Source: Yersinia hibernica
Lineage (GTDB): Bacteria; Pseudomonadota; Gammaproteobacteria; Enterobacterales; Enterobacteriaceae
NCBI RefSeq assembly: GCF_004124235.1
Contig: NZ_CP032487.1
Coordinates: 1,302,001-1,366,000 of the forward strand
Reading direction: 5' to 3'
Length of the DNA: 64,000 nucleotides
Shown here: positions 1 to 12,209 of the stretch, piece after piece
How positions within the stretch are numbered: position 1 is the stretch's first letter
Layout of the letters: each line of letters opens with the position of its first letter
Notes under the pieces: generated by a model
Told to the model about the DNA's origin: nothing
The model's database searches: none
Seen by the model: only the letters and a program-made list of their open reading frames with translations
Position numbers and translations under genes: made by a program

Positions 1-505
1 TGAGCGCTATGGTTTTGCTGATGATGATATCATCGTCAATGTGCAGGGTGATGAGCCACTGGTACCGCCGGTGATTATTCGTCAGGTAGCTGATAATCTG
101 GCGGCATCCAGTGCAGGGATGGCAACATTAGCCGTACCGATTGAAAGCAGTGAAGAAGCTTTTAATCCGAATGCGGTAAAAGTGGTTATGGATGCACAAG
201 GTTATGCATTGTATTTCTCGCGCGCAGCAATCCCGTGGGAGAGAGAACGTTTTGCACAGTCGAAAGAAACCATTGGTGACTGTTTCTTACGCCATATTGG
301 TATTTATGCTTATCGCGCTGGGTTTGTGCGCCGCTATGTTAATTGGGCACCGAGTAAACTTGAGCAAATAGAGCTATTAGAGCAACTTCGCGTGCTGTGG
401 TATGGCGAAAAAATCCACGTCGCAGTGGCAAAAGCTGTGCCGGCGGTTGGAGTGGATACTCAAGAAGATTTAGACCGCGTGCGGGCTATTATGCTAGGCC
501 AGTAG
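1..505 (+). CDS. kdsB: 3-deoxy-manno-octulosonate cytidylyltransferase, 3' part
   Basis: KdsB activates Kdo with CTP to give CMP-Kdo, the donor for the inner core of lipopolysaccharide; it is cytoplasmic. The reading frame is open from base 2, so the gene enters from the left edge and about a third of the protein is missing. What remains shows the nucleotidyltransferase motif VNVQGDEP early on and the conserved stretch ending in [11 protein letters not shown] near the C-terminus, both typical of the family. The stop is TAG at 503-505 and a hairpin follows. The gene order kdsB-ycbJ-elyC-cmoM-mukF is the same as in E. coli. Confidence 0.95.
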   Translation, partial: ERYGFADDDIIVNVQGDEPLVPPVIIRQVADNLAASSAGMATLAVPIESSEEAFNPNAVKVVMDAQGYALYFSRAAIPWERERFAQSKETIGDCFLRHIGIYAYRAGFVRRYVNWAPSKLEQIELLEQLRVLWYGEKIHVAVAKAVPAVGVDTQEDLDRVRAIMLGQ

Positions 506-531
506 CAAAATAGACAACTGAACTGCTGTTT

Positions 532-567
532 ACGCCAGGCTCCATTGGGTCTGGCGTTGCCATTTTT
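532..567 (+). terminator. probable kdsB terminator
   Basis: A hairpin with stem ACGCCAG/CTGGCGT and a 12-nt loop lies 27 bases past the kdsB stop and is followed by a short T-rich run (ATTTTT). The loop is large, so the call is moderate. Confidence 0.5.
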
Positions 568-690
568 ATGCTGCTGCCCTTGCGCTATTTTACTTTTATT
601 GTGGCTGTTATTTGATCTGTATTCTGGAAATATCCAACCTGCCATTCCATTATGATGAATCAATTTCGTCAGATAACTGGACAGAGCCTT

Positions 691-1584
691 ATGGAACAGC
701 TGAAAGCTGAATTAAGTGTCGTGCTTGGGGAGTCTATTACCCGCCTTGAACGTATCAGCGAGCAGCCCTATGCCCACCTGTATGCCATGTATAACCAGCA
801 GGGGCAGGCCATCCCATTGTTGGCAAAGAGTTATATCTGTCAGGGAATTGCACAGCAAGAGGCGTATAAACTGTCAATGTTGTCGCGTGAGGGCGATATC
901 CGCTTGCCGACAGTGTACGGTTTAGTCATGACCCATCAGTCCCCTTATAAAGAAATTCTGCTGATGGAGCGCTTACGTGGCGTGTCGGTGGAAGCGCCGA
1001 CCCGGACAGGTGACCGCTGGAATGCGCTGATGGATCAGATAGTTGAGGGCGTATTGGCTTGGCATCGAATTGATAGTCATGGTTGCGTCGGCAATGTTGA
1101 CAGTACGCAGGAAAATGATTGGTTCAGTTGGTATCAACAGCGGGTTGAAGTGCTGTGGGCCACACTATCCAATATGAATTCACCCGCCATGACCTTGGCA
1201 GACCGCGCGGTACTTTATCGGGCTCGGGCATCCTTAAGTACACTTTTCGCCGGTTTTGACGACAGTTCGGTGCTGGTTCACGGTAATTTGACTTTGCGCA
1301 GTATGCTAAAAGATCCGCGCAGTGACCAGCTGCTGGCGATGCTCAACCCTGGCCCGATGTTATGGGCACCACGTGAGTATGATTTATTTCGCCTCAGTGA
1401 GGAGGGTATGCCGAGCCAGCTATTTTACCGCTATCTTAATAAAGCGCCGGTGTCGGAATCTTTTGTCGCCCGCCGCTGGCTCTATACTCTCTGGGAGTTG
1501 GTTGCCCGCTTTATTCACACCGGTAATTTAGACCGCGCATTATTTGATAGCGCGGCTCGGCAACTTCTCCCCTGGCTAAATTAA
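691..1584 (+). CDS. ycbJ: YcbJ, phosphotransferase-fold protein (probable pseudokinase)
   Basis: Member of the aminoglycoside/choline kinase-like fold; no defined function is known to me. The start at 691 (MEQLKAEL) gives 297 residues, the length I recall for E. coli YcbJ; the frame is also open to an ATG at 652. The catalytic loop that in active relatives reads HGD is HGN here (VLVHGNLTLR), and the following metal-binding motif, normally with Asp, reads LNPGP before APREYDLFRL. Both catalytic acids are therefore replaced. The gene converges on elyC and their stop codons overlap. Fold assignment is firm; enzymatic activity is doubtful. Confidence 0.88.
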   Translation: MEQLKAELSVVLGESITRLERISEQPYAHLYAMYNQQGQAIPLLAKSYICQGIAQQEAYKLSMLSREGDIRLPTVYGLVMTHQSPYKEILLMERLRGVSVEAPTRTGDRWNALMDQIVEGVLAWHRIDSHGCVGNVDSTQENDWFSWYQQRVEVLWATLSNMNSPAMTLADRAVLYRARASLSTLFAGFDDSSVLVHGNLTLRSMLKDPRSDQLLAMLNPGPMLWAPREYDLFRLSEEGMPSQLFYRYLNKAPVSESFVARRWLYTLWELVARFIHTGNLDRALFDSAARQLLPWLN

Positions 1585-2351
1585 TCTTCTTCGTTTTTTG
1601 GGCTGGTGAGTTTTTGCCACATCAAACCCAATGTTTCATACCAAGCTCGCTCAGAATGCCCTAAATAAGTTGCTGCTGGAATCGTGCGCTCCCAGCTGTG
1701 CAATGGGGTGGTAATAGCTAATTGATTGGCAGGGGCTGGAATAGGGTGTAACCCTTGAGCGGTAAAGAATTTTATTGCTCGCGGTAAATGGCTGGCTGAG
1801 GTCACCAATAAAAAAGGTTTATCACCCACTAAAGTCGCCACTGCGGCGGCTTCTTCCACGGTATCTTTCGGCTGCTCCAGCACAATAACATCTGCCGCCG
1901 GGACACCTAAACTTTCTGCTACTTGGGCTGCTGTCTTGGCACTGCTTTGGCTATTCGGGCCCGCGCCGCCAGTAAAGACCATTTTTGCATTAGGATGAAT
2001 ACGATACAGCCTGACGCCCTCGGTTACGCGTGGCAAACTATTTGCGAATAAATTCGCACTTGGCGCCCAATTCGGATTAAACGTGTAGCCGCCACCGAGC
2101 ACAACAATGTAATCTACCGGGTCGTTTCCCTGATAAGTCGCATATTGTTTTTCCAACGGTAATAGCAGGCTGTCCGCGACAGGTTGCAAGCTAATAAGCA
2201 ATAATACCAGCCAACTTACGGCAAAAAGTGTTTTGCCGCTTTTTTGCCAGCGGGTAAAGCATAATAAGATTAATGCCAGCCCCATTACGATAAGCAGCAA
2301 GGGCAGAGGCATTAATAAGCCGCCAACAAACTTTTTTAGGGTAAAAAGCAT
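1581..2351 (-). CDS. elyC: ElyC, envelope biogenesis factor (DUF218)
   Basis: ElyC is an inner-membrane protein of the SanA/DUF218 family. In E. coli its loss disturbs peptidoglycan synthesis at low temperature, linked to undecaprenyl-phosphate availability. Two hydrophobic segments lie in the first 55 residues, followed by a periplasmic DUF218 domain with VDYIVVLGGG and, further on, TSASHLPRA. I chose the ATG at 2351 (MLFTLKK) because it matches the remembered E. coli N-terminus; an upstream in-frame GTG at 2363 is possible. The gene is convergent with ycbJ, sharing 4 bases, and divergent from cmoM. Confidence 0.92.
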   Translation of the reverse strand: MLFTLKKFVGGLLMPLPLLLIVMGLALILLCFTRWQKSGKTLFAVSWLVLLLISLQPVADSLLLPLEKQYATYQGNDPVDYIVVLGGGYTFNPNWAPSANLFANSLPRVTEGVRLYRIHPNAKMVFTGGAGPNSQSSAKTAAQVAESLGVPAADVIVLEQPKDTVEEAAAVATLVGDKPFLLVTSASHLPRAIKFFTAQGLHPIPAPANQLAITTPLHSWERTIPAATYLGHSERAWYETLGLMWQKLTSPKNEED

Positions 2352-2532
2352 AAAAATAGGCACCTTTTGGCTGAAAAAACGGCATTTGGCGCTGATTACG
2401 GGCCAAGAGGATTTATTCTAAGTCAGGCTGTGCCAAAATAGCAGGTTGGGAGTCATTCTTTTTGCTGTAGCCATTGATTTGCGTGTCTCTATCAAGGCTG
2501 ATAAGTCAATAGTTATAGCGGAGCAATTGTCC

Positions 2533-3318
2533 ATGCAGGATCGCAATTTCGATGATATCGCCGAGAAATTCTCGCGTAATATCTACGGCACAACGAAGGG
2601 AATGATCCGCCAAGCAGTAGTGTGGCAAGATATCACTGGGCTATTAGCACAGTTACCGCAACGCCCGTTACGGATTTTAGATGCCGGTGGTGGTGAAGGG
2701 CACATGGCTTGCCAACTGGCGGCATTAGGTCATCAGGTTCTATTATGTGACCTGTCCGCTGAGATGATCCAGCGAGCAAAAGTGGCGGCGCAAGAAAAAG
2801 GTGTGAGCCACAACATGCAATTTGTACAAAGTGCGGCGCAGGACATCACCCAACATTTAGAACAGCCGGTTGATCTGATATTGTTCCATGCGGTTTTAGA
2901 ATGGATTGCAGAGCCTCAACCTGTTCTGCAGGTCCTTTTTAATGCGCTAAAACCCGGTGGCGCACTGTCATTGATGTTTTTCAATGCCAATGGCTTGGTG
3001 ATGCGTAATGCGGTATTAGGTAATTTTCAGTTAGCGATACCGGCGGTAAAAAGGCGTCGCCAGCGCTCATTATCACCGCAATATCCTTTAGACCCACCGA
3101 CGGTATACGGTTGGCTTGAGCAAATGGGTTTATCCATTAGCGGTAAGACGGGAGTGCGGGTGTTTCACGATTACATGAAAAATAAACAGCAACAAGTCGA
3201 TGAGTTTGCTGAATTATTGGCGTTGGAACAGCGCTATTGCCGGCAGGAGCCCTTTATCAGTTTGGGGCGCTACGTGCATGTCTCGGCGTTTAAGGCGAAT
3301 CTGAAGGACCCATTATGA
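2533..3318 (+). CDS. cmoM: tRNA 5-carboxymethoxyuridine methyltransferase CmoM
   Basis: SAM-dependent methyltransferase (formerly SmtA) that converts cmo5U34 to mcmo5U34 in a subset of tRNAs. The SAM-binding motif [11 protein letters not shown] lies at about residues 45-55 and the motif IV-like segment [11 protein letters not shown] at about 115-125. Starting at MQDRNFDD gives 261 residues, equal to the E. coli protein; GGAG lies 10 bases upstream. It is the first gene of the cmoM-mukFEB operon: its stop overlaps the mukF start (ATGA). Confidence 0.96.
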   Translation: MQDRNFDDIAEKFSRNIYGTTKGMIRQAVVWQDITGLLAQLPQRPLRILDAGGGEGHMACQLAALGHQVLLCDLSAEMIQRAKVAAQEKGVSHNMQFVQSAAQDITQHLEQPVDLILFHAVLEWIAEPQPVLQVLFNALKPGGALSLMFFNANGLVMRNAVLGNFQLAIPAVKRRRQRSLSPQYPLDPPTVYGWLEQMGLSISGKTGVRVFHDYMKNKQQQVDEFAELLALEQRYCRQEPFISLGRYVHVSAFKANLKDPL

Positions 3319-4637
3319 GTGAATTTTCCCAGACAATACCCGAACTGGTCGCCTGGGCGCGAAAAAATGATTTTTCGATTACTCTGCCAACCGAGCGCCT
3401 GGCCTTTCTTATGGCGATTGCCGCCTTAAACGGCGAGCGACTGGACGGCGAAATGAGCGAAGGCGAGTTGGTTGATGCATTTCGTCATGTCAGCAAAGGT
3501 TTTGAACAGACCACAGAAACCGTGGCAGTGCGCGCCAATAACGCCATCAATGATATGGTGCGCCAGCGTTTGCTCAACCGCTTTACCAGTGAAATGGCCG
3601 ATGGCAATGCCATTTACCGCCTGACGCCATTGGGCATTGGTATCACTGATTATTATATTCGCCAGCGTGAGTTCTCCACTTTGCGGCTGTCGATGCAGTT
3701 GTCAATTGTGGCGCAAGAGCTGCAACGCGCAGCGGAGGCAGCAGAAGAGGGCGGCGATGAGTTTCACTGGCACCGCAATGTATTTGCCCCGCTGAAATAT
3801 TCCGTCGCTGAAATCTTTGACAGTATTGATATGACGCAGCGCTTGATGGATGAACAGCAGCATAGTGTCAAAGAAGATATCGCCGCGCTATTGAATCAAG
3901 ATTGGCGCGCCGCGATTGCCAGCTGCGAAATGTTGCTGTCAGAAACCTCCGGTACTCTGCGGGAGCTACAAGATACGCTGGAGGCGGCGGGTGATAAACT
4001 GCAAGCGAATTTATTGCGCATTCAGGAAGCCACTATCGGCAATGTCGGCCTAGATTTGGTTGACAAGCTGGTCTTTGACCTGCAAAGCAAACTTGACCGC
4101 ATTATCAGTTGGGGCCAGCAAGCCATTGATCTTTGGATTGGTTATGACCGCCATGTCCACAAGTTCATTCGTACTGCGATTGATATGGATAAAAACCGGG
4201 TATTCGCCCAGCGCTTGCGCCAGTCAGTCCAGAATTACTTTGATAGCCCTTGGGCCCTGACCTACGCCAATGCAGATCGCTTGCTGGATATGCGCGATGA
4301 AGAACTGACGTTGCGCAGTGAAGAAGTTACCGGGGAGCTGCCGCCGGATCTGGAATTTGAAGAGTTCAATGAGATCCGCGAGCAGCTAGCCGCTATGATT
4401 GAGCAGGCGTTGCTGGTTTATCAGCAACAGAAGTTGCCACTTAATCTGGGGGAAGTGATGCGCGATTACCTCGTGCAATATCCGCGTGCTCGTCATTTTG
4501 ACGTGGCTCGTATCCTGGTCGACCAGGCAGTTCGCCTTGGTGTGGCCGAAGCCGATTTCTCAGGGTTACCGGCCGAATGGCTGGCAATCAATGATTACGG
4601 AGCCAAGGTGCAGGCACATGTCATCAACAAATATTGA
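3315..4637 (+). CDS. mukF: chromosome partition kleisin MukF
   Basis: Kleisin subunit of the MukBEF condensin; it bridges MukB heads and binds MukE. Length is 440 residues, the same as E. coli MukF. An N-terminal winged-helix region (about 1-115) is followed by long helices and a C-terminal winged helix. The start overlaps the cmoM stop by 4 bases and the end overlaps mukE by 20 bases, so translation is probably coupled across the operon. Confidence 0.97.
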   Translation: MSEFSQTIPELVAWARKNDFSITLPTERLAFLMAIAALNGERLDGEMSEGELVDAFRHVSKGFEQTTETVAVRANNAINDMVRQRLLNRFTSEMADGNAIYRLTPLGIGITDYYIRQREFSTLRLSMQLSIVAQELQRAAEAAEEGGDEFHWHRNVFAPLKYSVAEIFDSIDMTQRLMDEQQHSVKEDIAALLNQDWRAAIASCEMLLSETSGTLRELQDTLEAAGDKLQANLLRIQEATIGNVGLDLVDKLVFDLQSKLDRIISWGQQAIDLWIGYDRHVHKFIRTAIDMDKNRVFAQRLRQSVQNYFDSPWALTYANADRLLDMRDEELTLRSEEVTGELPPDLEFEEFNEIREQLAAMIEQALLVYQQQKLPLNLGEVMRDYLVQYPRARHFDVARILVDQAVRLGVAEADFSGLPAEWLAINDYGAKVQAHVINKY

Positions 4638-5346
4638 AGTAGTCATGCCAGTTAAACTGGCTCAGGCATTGGCCAATTCACTGTTTCCGGCGCTCGACAG
4701 TCAGCTGCGCGCTGGCCGCCATATTGGTATTGATGAGCTGGATAATCATGCTTTCCTGATGGATTTTCAGGAGCAATTGGAAGAATTTTATACTCGTTAT
4801 AATGTGGAGTTAATTCGCGCCCCGGAAGGTTTCTTCTATCTGCGCCCACGTTCAACCACCCTTATCCCGCGCTCGGTGTTATCTGAGTTGGATATGATGG
4901 TGGGAAAAATTCTCTGTTATCTGTATCTCAGCCCGGAACGGTTAGCTCACGAGGGTATTTTTGCCCAGCATGAGCTGTATGAAGAGCTACTGAGCTTGGC
5001 CGATGAGAGCAAATTGCTGAAGTTCGTTAACCAGCGCTCAACCGGTTCCGATTTAGATAAGCAGAAGTTGCAGGAAAAAGTTCGCACGTCACTTAACCGG
5101 CTGCGCCGATTGGGCATGATTTACTTTATGGGCAATGACAGCAGTAAGTTTCGTATCACTGAAGCGGTGTTCCGTTTTGGTGCCGATGTACGCAGCGGCG
5201 ATGATCCACGCGAAGCTCAGTTGCGTATGATCCGCGATGGCGAAGCCATGGCAGTCGAGAATAGTCTGTCACTCCATGATGAGAGCGATGAAAACGACAT
5301 CACTATGGGCAATGCAACGGACAGTGTAGAGGATGAACAGGAATGA
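4618..5346 (+). CDS. mukE: chromosome partition protein MukE
   Basis: MukE dimers bind MukF and modulate the ATPase of the MukB heads. The frame is open further upstream inside mukF, but the ATG at 4618 ([18 protein letters not shown]) matches the known N-terminus and gives 242 residues, a little longer than the roughly 234 of E. coli; the extra length is in the acidic tail. Conserved segments include [17 protein letters not shown] and [14 protein letters not shown]. It overlaps mukF by 20 bases and mukB by 4. Confidence 0.96.
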   Translation: MSSTNIEVVMPVKLAQALANSLFPALDSQLRAGRHIGIDELDNHAFLMDFQEQLEEFYTRYNVELIRAPEGFFYLRPRSTTLIPRSVLSELDMMVGKILCYLYLSPERLAHEGIFAQHELYEELLSLADESKLLKFVNQRSTGSDLDKQKLQEKVRTSLNRLRRLGMIYFMGNDSSKFRITEAVFRFGADVRSGDDPREAQLRMIRDGEAMAVENSLSLHDESDENDITMGNATDSVEDEQE

Positions 5347-8300
5347 TTGAACGCGGTAAATTTCGCTCACTGACCCTAGTTAACTGGAATGGTTTCTTTG
5401 CCCGCACATTCGATCTTGATGAGCTGGTGACGACCTTATCGGGGGGTAATGGTGCGGGTAAATCCACCACCATGGCCGCTTTCGTCACCGCATTGATTCC
5501 CGACCTGACGTTGCTGCATTTTCGTAACACGACTGAAGCCGGGGCCACCAGTGGCTCACGTGATAAAGGCTTGCACGGTAAATTGCGTGCCGGGGTATGT
5601 TACTCCACGTTAGATGTGGTTAATTCCCGCCATCAGCGCGTGGTGGTCGGGGTGCGCTTGCAACAAGTGGCTGGGCGTGACCGTAAAGTTGATATCAAGC
5701 CGTTCACCATTCAAGGATTGCCCACCGCGATTCAGCCGACCGAAATTCTCACGGAAGTGGTTGGTGAGCGTCAGGCCCGGGTGTTGTCGTTACAAGAATT
5801 GAAAGAGCGCGTTGAGGCGATGGAGGGCGTGCAGTTTAAGCAATTTAACTCCATCACCGATTATCACTCACTGATGTTCGATTTAGGTGTGATTCCAAAA
5901 CGGCTGCGCTCGTCGGCTGATCGCAGCAAATTCTACCGTTTGATTGAAGCATCATTGTACGGCGGTATTTCCAGCGCCATCACCCGCTCTCTGCGCGATT
6001 ATTTATTGCCAGAAAACAGTGGGGTACGGAAAGCCTTCCAGGACATGGAGGCGGCGTTGCGTGAAAACCGCATGACTCTTGAGGCTATCCGCGTTACCCA
6101 GTCCGACCGCGACCTATTCAAGCATCTGATTTCTGAGGCGACTTCCTACGTTGCGGCGGATTATATGCGCCATGCTAATGAACGGCGCATTCACCTTGAT
6201 GGCGCTTTGGTTTTGCGCCGCGACTTACTGACTAGCCGCAAGCAACTGGTGACTGAGCAGTATCGCCATGTGGAAATGTCACGTGAATTGGCTGAGCAAA
6301 GTGGGGCTGAGTCTGATCTTGAGACTGATTATCAAGCAGCCAGTGACCACCTGAGTTTGGTACAAACCGCCATGCGTCAGCAGGAAAAAATCGAGCGTTA
6401 TCAAAGCGATTTGGAAGAGTTGACCTATCGGCTGGAAGAGCAAAACGAGGTTGTTGCCGAGGCCTGCGAGCAGCAGGCTGGTAATGAAGCACGCGCCGAA
6501 GCCGCAGAGCTGGAAGTGGACGAACTGAAAAGTCAGTTGGCCGACTATCAGCAAGCGCTAGATGTGCAACAGACGCGCGCTATTCAATATCAGCAAGCTT
6601 TACAGGCTTTAGAACGTGCGCGCGCATTGTGCCAGTTGCCAGAATTAACGGCGGATAACGCCGAAGATTGGCTGGAAACATTCCAGGCCAAAGAGCAGGA
6701 AGCAACCGAGTCTTTATTGCAGCTCGAACAAAAACTGAGTGTTGCCGATGCCGCCCACAGCCAATTTGAGCAAGCTTATCAGTTGGTTGTCGCGATTGCC
6801 GGCCAGGTCAGCCGCAGCGAAGCTTGGCAGGCTGCGCGGGAATTATTACGCGATTGGCCATCCCAACAACATTTGGCTGAGCGGGTTCAACCCTTGCGCC
6901 TGCGCCTGTCTGAGCTGGAACAGCGCTTACGCGCCCAGCAAGATGCCGAGCGCTTATTGCAAGAATTCTGCAAACGTCAGGGGCAGGAATATCAGCCGGA
7001 AGAGCTTGAAGAGCTGCAGCGCGAGCTGGAATCACAAGTTGAAGAGCTTTCTCTCACTGTCAGTGATGCCGGTGAGCGGCGCATGGAAATGCGCCAGGAG
7101 CTGGAACAACTGAAGCTGAAAATTCAGGAACTGACGGCGCGCGCCCCCATTTGGCTGGCCGCACAGGATGCCTTGAGCCAACTGAGTGAGCAAAGCGGAG
7201 AAGCGCTGGAAGATAGCCGTCAAGTGACGGAGTACATGCAGCAGTTGCTGGAACGTGAGCGCGAAACCACGGTCGAGCGTGATGAAGTGGCGGCGAGCAA
7301 ACGCGCTATTGACGCACAAATTGAGCGCTTGAGCCAACCGAGTGGGGCTGAAGACCCACGGATGATTGCACTGGCCGAGCGTTTTGGCGGTGTGCTGTTA
7401 TCCGAGATTTATGACGATGTCACCATCGACGATGCGCCATATTTCTCGGCACTGTATGGCCCGTCGCGCCACGGTATTGTGGTGCCCGACTTATCATTGG
7501 TGCGTGACCAATTGTTGGGGCTGGAAGATTGCCCGGAAGATTTGTACCTCATTGAGGGGGATCCGCAGTCATTTGATGACAGTGTATTTGCCGTCGAAGA
7601 GCATGAAAAAGCGGTGGTGGTGAAAATTGCCGATCGCCAATGGCGTTATTCCCGCTACCCGCAAGTGCCACTGTTTGGCCGTGCCGCCCGTGAAAACCGG
7701 CTGGAATCACTGTATCAAGAGCGCGATAGCCTAGCGGAGCGCTATGCGACCCTGTCATTTGATGTACAAAAAACCCAGCGTTTGCATCAGGCATTCAGCC
7801 GGTTTATTGGTTCTCATCTGGCGGTGGCATTTGATTCGGATCCAGAAGCTGAAATTCGCTTGCTGAATACCCGCCGTGGTGAAATTGAGCGCGCTTTGAC
7901 TGCGCACGAAGAAAATAATCAACAGCAACGTCAACAATTCGAACAGGCCAAAGAGGGTATCTCCGCTCTTAATCGGTTGATTCCATTGGTTTCATTGTTG
8001 CTTGATGATACGTTGACTGACCGCGTCGAAGACATCACTGAAGAGCTGGCCGAGGCACAAGAGGCGGCCCGTCATATTCAGAAGCACGGCGCTGCTCTGA
8101 CCAAGCTTGAACCTCTGCTGGCGGTGCTGCAAAGTGACCCGCAACAACACGAACAGTTGCAGGAAAACTATGCGCAGGCGCAAAACAGCCAGCGCCAGGC
8201 GAAGCAGCAAGCTTTCGCTTTAACTGAAGTGGTTCAGCGCCGGGCGCACTTTAGCTATACCGACTCTGCGGGTATGCTGACTGAAAACTCGGACTTGAAT

Positions 8301-9788
8301 GATAAACTGCGCCAGCGCTTAGATCAGGCTGAAGCAGAACGTACCCGTGCGCGCGAGCAATTGCGCCAGTATCAGGCCCAATTTACCCAATACAATCAAG
8401 TATTAGCGTCATTAAAAAGTTCCTATGACGCCAAGCGCGACATGCTCAAAGAGTTGAGTCAGGAGCTGGTGGATATTGGTGTTCAGGCAGACCCCGATGC
8501 TGAAGCCCGCGCCCGTACTCGCCGTGATGAACTGCATGCCGCATTGAGTGCCAACCGCTCACGTCGTAATCAGTTAGAAAAGCAACTGACTTTCTGCGAG
8601 GCCGAGATGGACAGTTTGCAGAAGAAACTGCGCAAGTTGGAGCGGGATTATCATCAAATTCGCGAGCAAGTGGTGCATGCTAAAGCGGGCTGGTGTGCGG
8701 TGATGCGCATGGTGAAAGATAATGGTGTTGAGCGCCGCTTGCATCGGCGCGAATTGGCTTATATGGATGGTGATGAACTGCGCTCAATGTCGGATAAGGC
8801 GCTGGGGGCCTTGCGTTTGGCGGTGGCTGATAATGAGCATCTGCGTGATGTGCTGCGATTGTCGGAAGACCCTAAACGACCTGAACGTAAAGTTCAGTTC
8901 TATATCGCGGTATACCAGCATCTGCGCGAGCGCATTCGCCAGGATATCATCCGCACTGACGACCCAGTTGAAGCCATTGAACAGATGGAAATTGAGCTGG
9001 GCCGCCTGACCGAGGAGTTGACCGCCCGTGAGCAGAAACTGGCGATCAGTTCAAAAAGTGTGTCGAATATCATCCGCAAAACTATTCAGCGCGAACAGAA
9101 CCGTATTCGTATGCTCAATCAGGGCTTGCAAGCGGTGTCATTCGGTCAGGTGAAGAGTGTGCGGCTGAATGTGAATGTGCGCGAAGCCCATGCAACCTTG
9201 CTGGATGTGCTCTCTGAGCAGCAAGAACAACATCAGGATTTGTTCAACAGCAACCGCCTGACCTTCTCTGAAGCACTGGCAAAACTGTATCAGCGCCTGA
9301 ACCCACAAATGGATATGGGGCAGCGGTTGCCGCAAACCATTGGTGAAGAGTTACTGGATTATCGTAACTATCTGGAGTTGGAAGTTGAGGTTTACCGTGG
9401 TGCTGATGGCTGGTTGCGGGCAGAGAGTGGTGCATTGTCTACCGGTGAGGCTATCGGTACCGGGATGTCTATTCTGGTGATGGTGGTACAGAGCTGGGAA
9501 GAAGAATCGCGCCGCTTACGCGGTAAAGATATTTCCCCTTGCCGTTTACTGTTCCTCGATGAAGCTGCGCGTTTGGATGCGAAGTCTATCGCAACACTAT
9601 TTGAATTGTGCGAGCGGTTGGAAATGCAATTAATTATTGCGGCGCCGGAAAATATTAGTCCAGAAAAAGGGACAACCTATAAGCTGGTGCGAAAAGTCTT
9701 CCAAAATCATGAGCATGTACACGTGGTTGGTTTGCGCGGCTTTGCCAATGAAATACCAACATTGCCAGCGGTACCGCTTGAACAATGA
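5343..9788 (+). CDS. mukB: condensin ATPase MukB
   Basis: SMC-like ATPase of MukBEF that organises and helps segregate the chromosome. Length is 1,481 residues against about 1,486 in E. coli. Walker [10 protein letters not shown] lies near residues 33-41. Two long Gln/Glu-rich coiled coils flank a central hinge at about 650-780. The C-terminal head carries the ABC signature STGEAIGTG (about 1365) and Walker [12 protein letters not shown] (about 1400). It is the last gene of the operon, with a terminator just downstream. MatP, which displaces MukBEF from the Ter region, is encoded 32 kb away at 42,100. Confidence 0.98.
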   Translation: MIERGKFRSLTLVNWNGFFARTFDLDELVTTLSGGNGAGKSTTMAAFVTALIPDLTLLHFRNTTEAGATSGSRDKGLHGKLRAGVCYSTLDVVNSRHQRVVVGVRLQQVAGRDRKVDIKPFTIQGLPTAIQPTEILTEVVGERQARVLSLQELKERVEAMEGVQFKQFNSITDYHSLMFDLGVIPKRLRSSADRSKFYRLIEASLYGGISSAITRSLRDYLLPENSGVRKAFQDMEAALRENRMTLEAIRVTQSDRDLFKHLISEATSYVAADYMRHANERRIHLDGALVLRRDLLTSRKQLVTEQYRHVEMSRELAEQSGAESDLETDYQAASDHLSLVQTAMRQQEKIERYQSDLEELTYRLEEQNEVVAEACEQQAGNEARAEAAELEVDELKSQLADYQQALDVQQTRAIQYQQALQALERARALCQLPELTADNAEDWLETFQAKEQEATESLLQLEQKLSVADAAHSQFEQAYQLVVAIAGQVSRSEAWQAARELLRDWPSQQHLAERVQPLRLRLSELEQRLRAQQDAERLLQEFCKRQGQEYQPEELEELQRELESQVEELSLTVSDAGERRMEMRQELEQLKLKIQELTARAPIWLAAQDALSQLSEQSGEALEDSRQVTEYMQQLLERERETTVERDEVAASKRAIDAQIERLSQPSGAEDPRMIALAERFGGVLLSEIYDDVTIDDAPYFSALYGPSRHGIVVPDLSLVRDQLLGLEDCPEDLYLIEGDPQSFDDSVFAVEEHEKAVVVKIADRQWRYSRYPQVPLFGRAARENRLESLYQERDSLAERYATLSFDVQKTQRLHQAFSRFIGSHLAVAFDSDPEAEIRLLNTRRGEIERALTAHEENNQQQRQQFEQAKEGISALNRLIPLVSLLLDDTLTDRVEDITEELAEAQEAARHIQKHGAALTKLEPLLAVLQSDPQQHEQLQENYAQAQNSQRQAKQQAFALTEVVQRRAHFSYTDSAGMLTENSDLNDKLRQRLDQAEAERTRAREQLRQYQAQFTQYNQVLASLKSSYDAKRDMLKELSQELVDIGVQADPDAEARARTRRDELHAALSANRSRRNQLEKQLTFCEAEMDSLQKKLRKLERDYHQIREQVVHAKAGWCAVMRMVKDNGVERRLHRRELAYMDGDELRSMSDKALGALRLAVADNEHLRDVLRLSEDPKRPERKVQFYIAVYQHLRERIRQDIIRTDDPVEAIEQMEIELGRLTEELTAREQKLAISSKSVSNIIRKTIQREQNRIRMLNQGLQAVSFGQVKSVRLNVNVREAHATLLDVLSEQQEQHQDLFNSNRLTFSEALAKLYQRLNPQMDMGQRLPQTIGEELLDYRNYLELEVEVYRGADGWLRAESGALSTGEAIGTGMSILVMVVQSWEEESRRLRGKDISPCRLLFLDEAARLDAKSIATLFELCERLEMQLIIAAPENISPEKGTTYKLVRKVFQNHEHVHVVGLRGFANEIPTLPAVPLEQ

Positions 9789-9841
9789 TATTCGCGGTTA
9801 ATTATTGCGCAATAAAACCGCAATAATAATTAATCCTATTA

Positions 9842-9867
9842 AATGGTCGCTTAGCGGCCATTTTTAT
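9842..9867 (+). terminator. mukB terminator
   Basis: Stem AATGGTCGC/GCGGCCATT (one G-U pair) with a 3-nt TTA loop and a T-run directly after it, 54 bases past the mukB stop. Confidence 0.85.
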
Positions 9868-9945
9868 TTATGGTTACATCTGAGGGTTATATTTTATAAC
9901 CAAGGAAAATCTGTTAGCGTAACGTAAATGGCTAAATTTGTAACA

Positions 9946-9978
9946 TTGACCACTCGCTGGCATTTCTGTTTGTATAAT
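9946..9978 (+). promoter_or_regulatory. possible ldtD promoter in the mukB-ldtD gap
   Basis: The 356-base gap between mukB and ldtD holds the mukB terminator and a perfect TATAAT at 9973-9978. The nearest -35-like hexamer is TTGACC at 9946, with a 21-bp spacer that is longer than optimal, so the -35 assignment is weak. Nothing else in the gap is recognisable. Confidence 0.35.
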
Positions 9979-10144
9979 AGGGTTAATACCTAAAAGTCGT
10001 GAATATTACCGTCGACGAATAAACTATGCTGAGCGAGTTCCCGTCAGTCATTCGGGTGAGAAAGCCGCTAGCATGCTGCCACTTCAGGGAAGAAAGGTAA
10101 CGACAGACTATGACGTATTTAGACAAGCATACCGGGGGCATAGA

Positions 10145-12004
10145 ATGTCGGTAGAGAAAAGAAATTCGCAACGCGCATTAGCGTTATATTGCGCTTTAAT
10201 TTGTAGCGTGATGCCAATATTCACTGCATCGGCGACCGCGCCAGTGGTTCCTGTCGCTTCATCTTTAGCATCACCCAGTATCACGGTGGCGCAAAGTCGC
10301 GCTCAGTTATTGGCGACACTGCCAAAAAATGTGATTCCACACTATTTTTCTGAATTAGCGGTGTTGTATGCCGCGAATCAAATGCAGCCCATGTGGCAGG
10401 ATAGAACGGCCGTTCAGCATTTTCAGCAGCAATTAGCAGAAGTGGCTCTTTCCGGCATTCAACCACAATTTATGCAGTGGGTGAAGTGGCTCAGTGATCC
10501 TGAAGTGACTGGCATGGCCCGTGATGTGATCCTCTCCGATGCTATGCTGGGTTATTTGCAGTTTATTTCCGGTGTTGATGCTAACGGCAGCGTCTGGTTA
10601 TACAGCAATGTGCCATACAAGATGGCCATGCCACCGGCGGCGGCTTTAAATCGCTGGCAGCAAGCCGTGCATGAGGGGACGACAGCGCCTTATCTGGCAT
10701 CCTTAGTACCTCAGCATCCGCAATATGAAAAAATGCATCAGGCGTTGAAACAGCTGCTGGCCGACCGGCGTCCATGGCCGCAAATGACCAATGGCCCGAG
10801 TTTACGCCCGGGTCAGCTCAGTGATGATATTCCGGCGTTGCGGGAAATTCTCGACAGAACCGGTATGTTGCACCCGGTGGTGGCAGCGGCTCCGGTGAAA
10901 ACCCCGGAAGTCATTCCAGCCGATAATCCCGCGGTCGCGGCAGTCAATGACGACCTCTCAGTCGATGAAGAGAAAAACCGCGCTCAGGCACACAGCTTGG
11001 TGGTTAGCCCATCAGCCGCGCCAGTAGCAGATACTCCAGTGACCGGAGGCGCTGTTGCACCATCATCGACACTCCTGAACGCCACGGCCACTGACAATAT
11101 TTACACGCCGGAACTCATGGAGGCTGTTAAACGTTTCCAACAGTGGCATGGTCTGAGTGATGACGGGGTCATTGGTGTCCGTACTCGCGAATGGTTGAAC
11201 GTTTCGCCGCAAACACGAGCCACATTATTGGCGCTAAACATTCAGCGCTTACGTATTTTGCCGGGTCGGGTTGATAATGGCATTATGGTTAACATTCCAA
11301 ACTATTCGCTGAATTATTATAAGAATGGCGCTGAAGTGCTTTCGTCGCGAGTGATTGTGGGCCGCCCAAGCCGCAAAACCCCATTGATGAGTAGTGCGCT
11401 GAATAATGTGGTGGTTAACCCGCCATGGAATGTGCCGACCTCGCTGGTACGCCAGGATATCGTGCCGAAAGCGCGTTATGATGCCAGTTATTTCCAGCGC
11501 CATGGCTATACCGTACTGTCAGGTTGGAGCAATGATGCTGAAGTTGTCGACCCATCAATGATCGACTGGAGCATGATTTCCCCGAATAATTTCCCGTATC
11601 GCCTACGCCAGGCACCTGGTGCCAGCAATTCATTGGGGCGGTTCAAGTTTAATATGCCAAGCTCTGATGCTATCTATTTGCATGACACACCGAATCACGG
11701 TTTGTTCCAGAAAGATATTCGCGCGTTGAGCTCGGGCTGTGTTCGCGTCAATAAAGCCTCTGACTTAGCCAATATGCTGCTACAGGATGCGGGTTGGAAT
11801 GATGCTCGAGTTTCCTCGACCCTCAAACAGGGGGATACCACTTATGTCAACATTCGCCAGCGAATCCCAGTGCAGTTGTATTATTTGACGGCATGGGTGG
11901 CAGAAGACGGCAAAGCGCAGTTTAGAACAGATATTTACAATTATGATCTGACGGTGAGATCAGGTTCACAAATCTCCCATCAAGCCGAACTTTTACTGCA
12001 ATAA
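10145..12004 (+). CDS. ldtD: L,D-transpeptidase LdtD
   Basis: LdtD (YcbB) forms meso-DAP to meso-DAP (3-3) crosslinks in peptidoglycan, a bypass used under envelope stress and beta-lactam exposure. I chose the ATG at 10145 because GGGGG lies 7 bases before it and it begins a signal peptide (about 1-30, ending TASA). The protein is 619 residues. Order: signal peptide, scaffold region, a Pro/Ala/Val-rich linker at about 245-320, a PG_binding_1 domain ([13 protein letters not shown], about 330-390), then the YkuD catalytic domain with the HDTPNH and SSGCVRVN motifs; the nucleophile is Cys532. The next gene encodes an endopeptidase that cuts the same bond. Confidence 0.95.
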   Translation: MSVEKRNSQRALALYCALICSVMPIFTASATAPVVPVASSLASPSITVAQSRAQLLATLPKNVIPHYFSELAVLYAANQMQPMWQDRTAVQHFQQQLAEVALSGIQPQFMQWVKWLSDPEVTGMARDVILSDAMLGYLQFISGVDANGSVWLYSNVPYKMAMPPAAALNRWQQAVHEGTTAPYLASLVPQHPQYEKMHQALKQLLADRRPWPQMTNGPSLRPGQLSDDIPALREILDRTGMLHPVVAAAPVKTPEVIPADNPAVAAVNDDLSVDEEKNRAQAHSLVVSPSAAPVADTPVTGGAVAPSSTLLNATATDNIYTPELMEAVKRFQQWHGLSDDGVIGVRTREWLNVSPQTRATLLALNIQRLRILPGRVDNGIMVNIPNYSLNYYKNGAEVLSSRVIVGRPSRKTPLMSSALNNVVVNPPWNVPTSLVRQDIVPKARYDASYFQRHGYTVLSGWSNDAEVVDPSMIDWSMISPNNFPYRLRQAPGASNSLGRFKFNMPSSDAIYLHDTPNHGLFQKDIRALSSGCVRVNKASDLANMLLQDAGWNDARVSSTLKQGDTTYVNIRQRIPVQLYYLTAWVAEDGKAQFRTDIYNYDLTVRSGSQISHQAELLLQ

Positions 12005-12209
12005 ATGCAGTAAAACTCAATAACTAACGGTCTCAATATCGGGTTGTCTTATGTGCGCTCCTGAGCGGGCGCACCTATAACCTGGACTAAACGCACAGTG
12101 AATGCGTGCCGAATGCGGGTTGACTGGTTTTCCGTAGGCGGTTATGGTTCGGGACGGCACATTATACAGTGCTTACTTTTGACATTCTTGCCGAGTATTA
12201 ACAGAGACC

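Noticed and set aside
5303..9435. Multiple frames opposite mukB
   Set aside because: They reflect the coiled-coil repetitive codon use of mukB and have no independent support.
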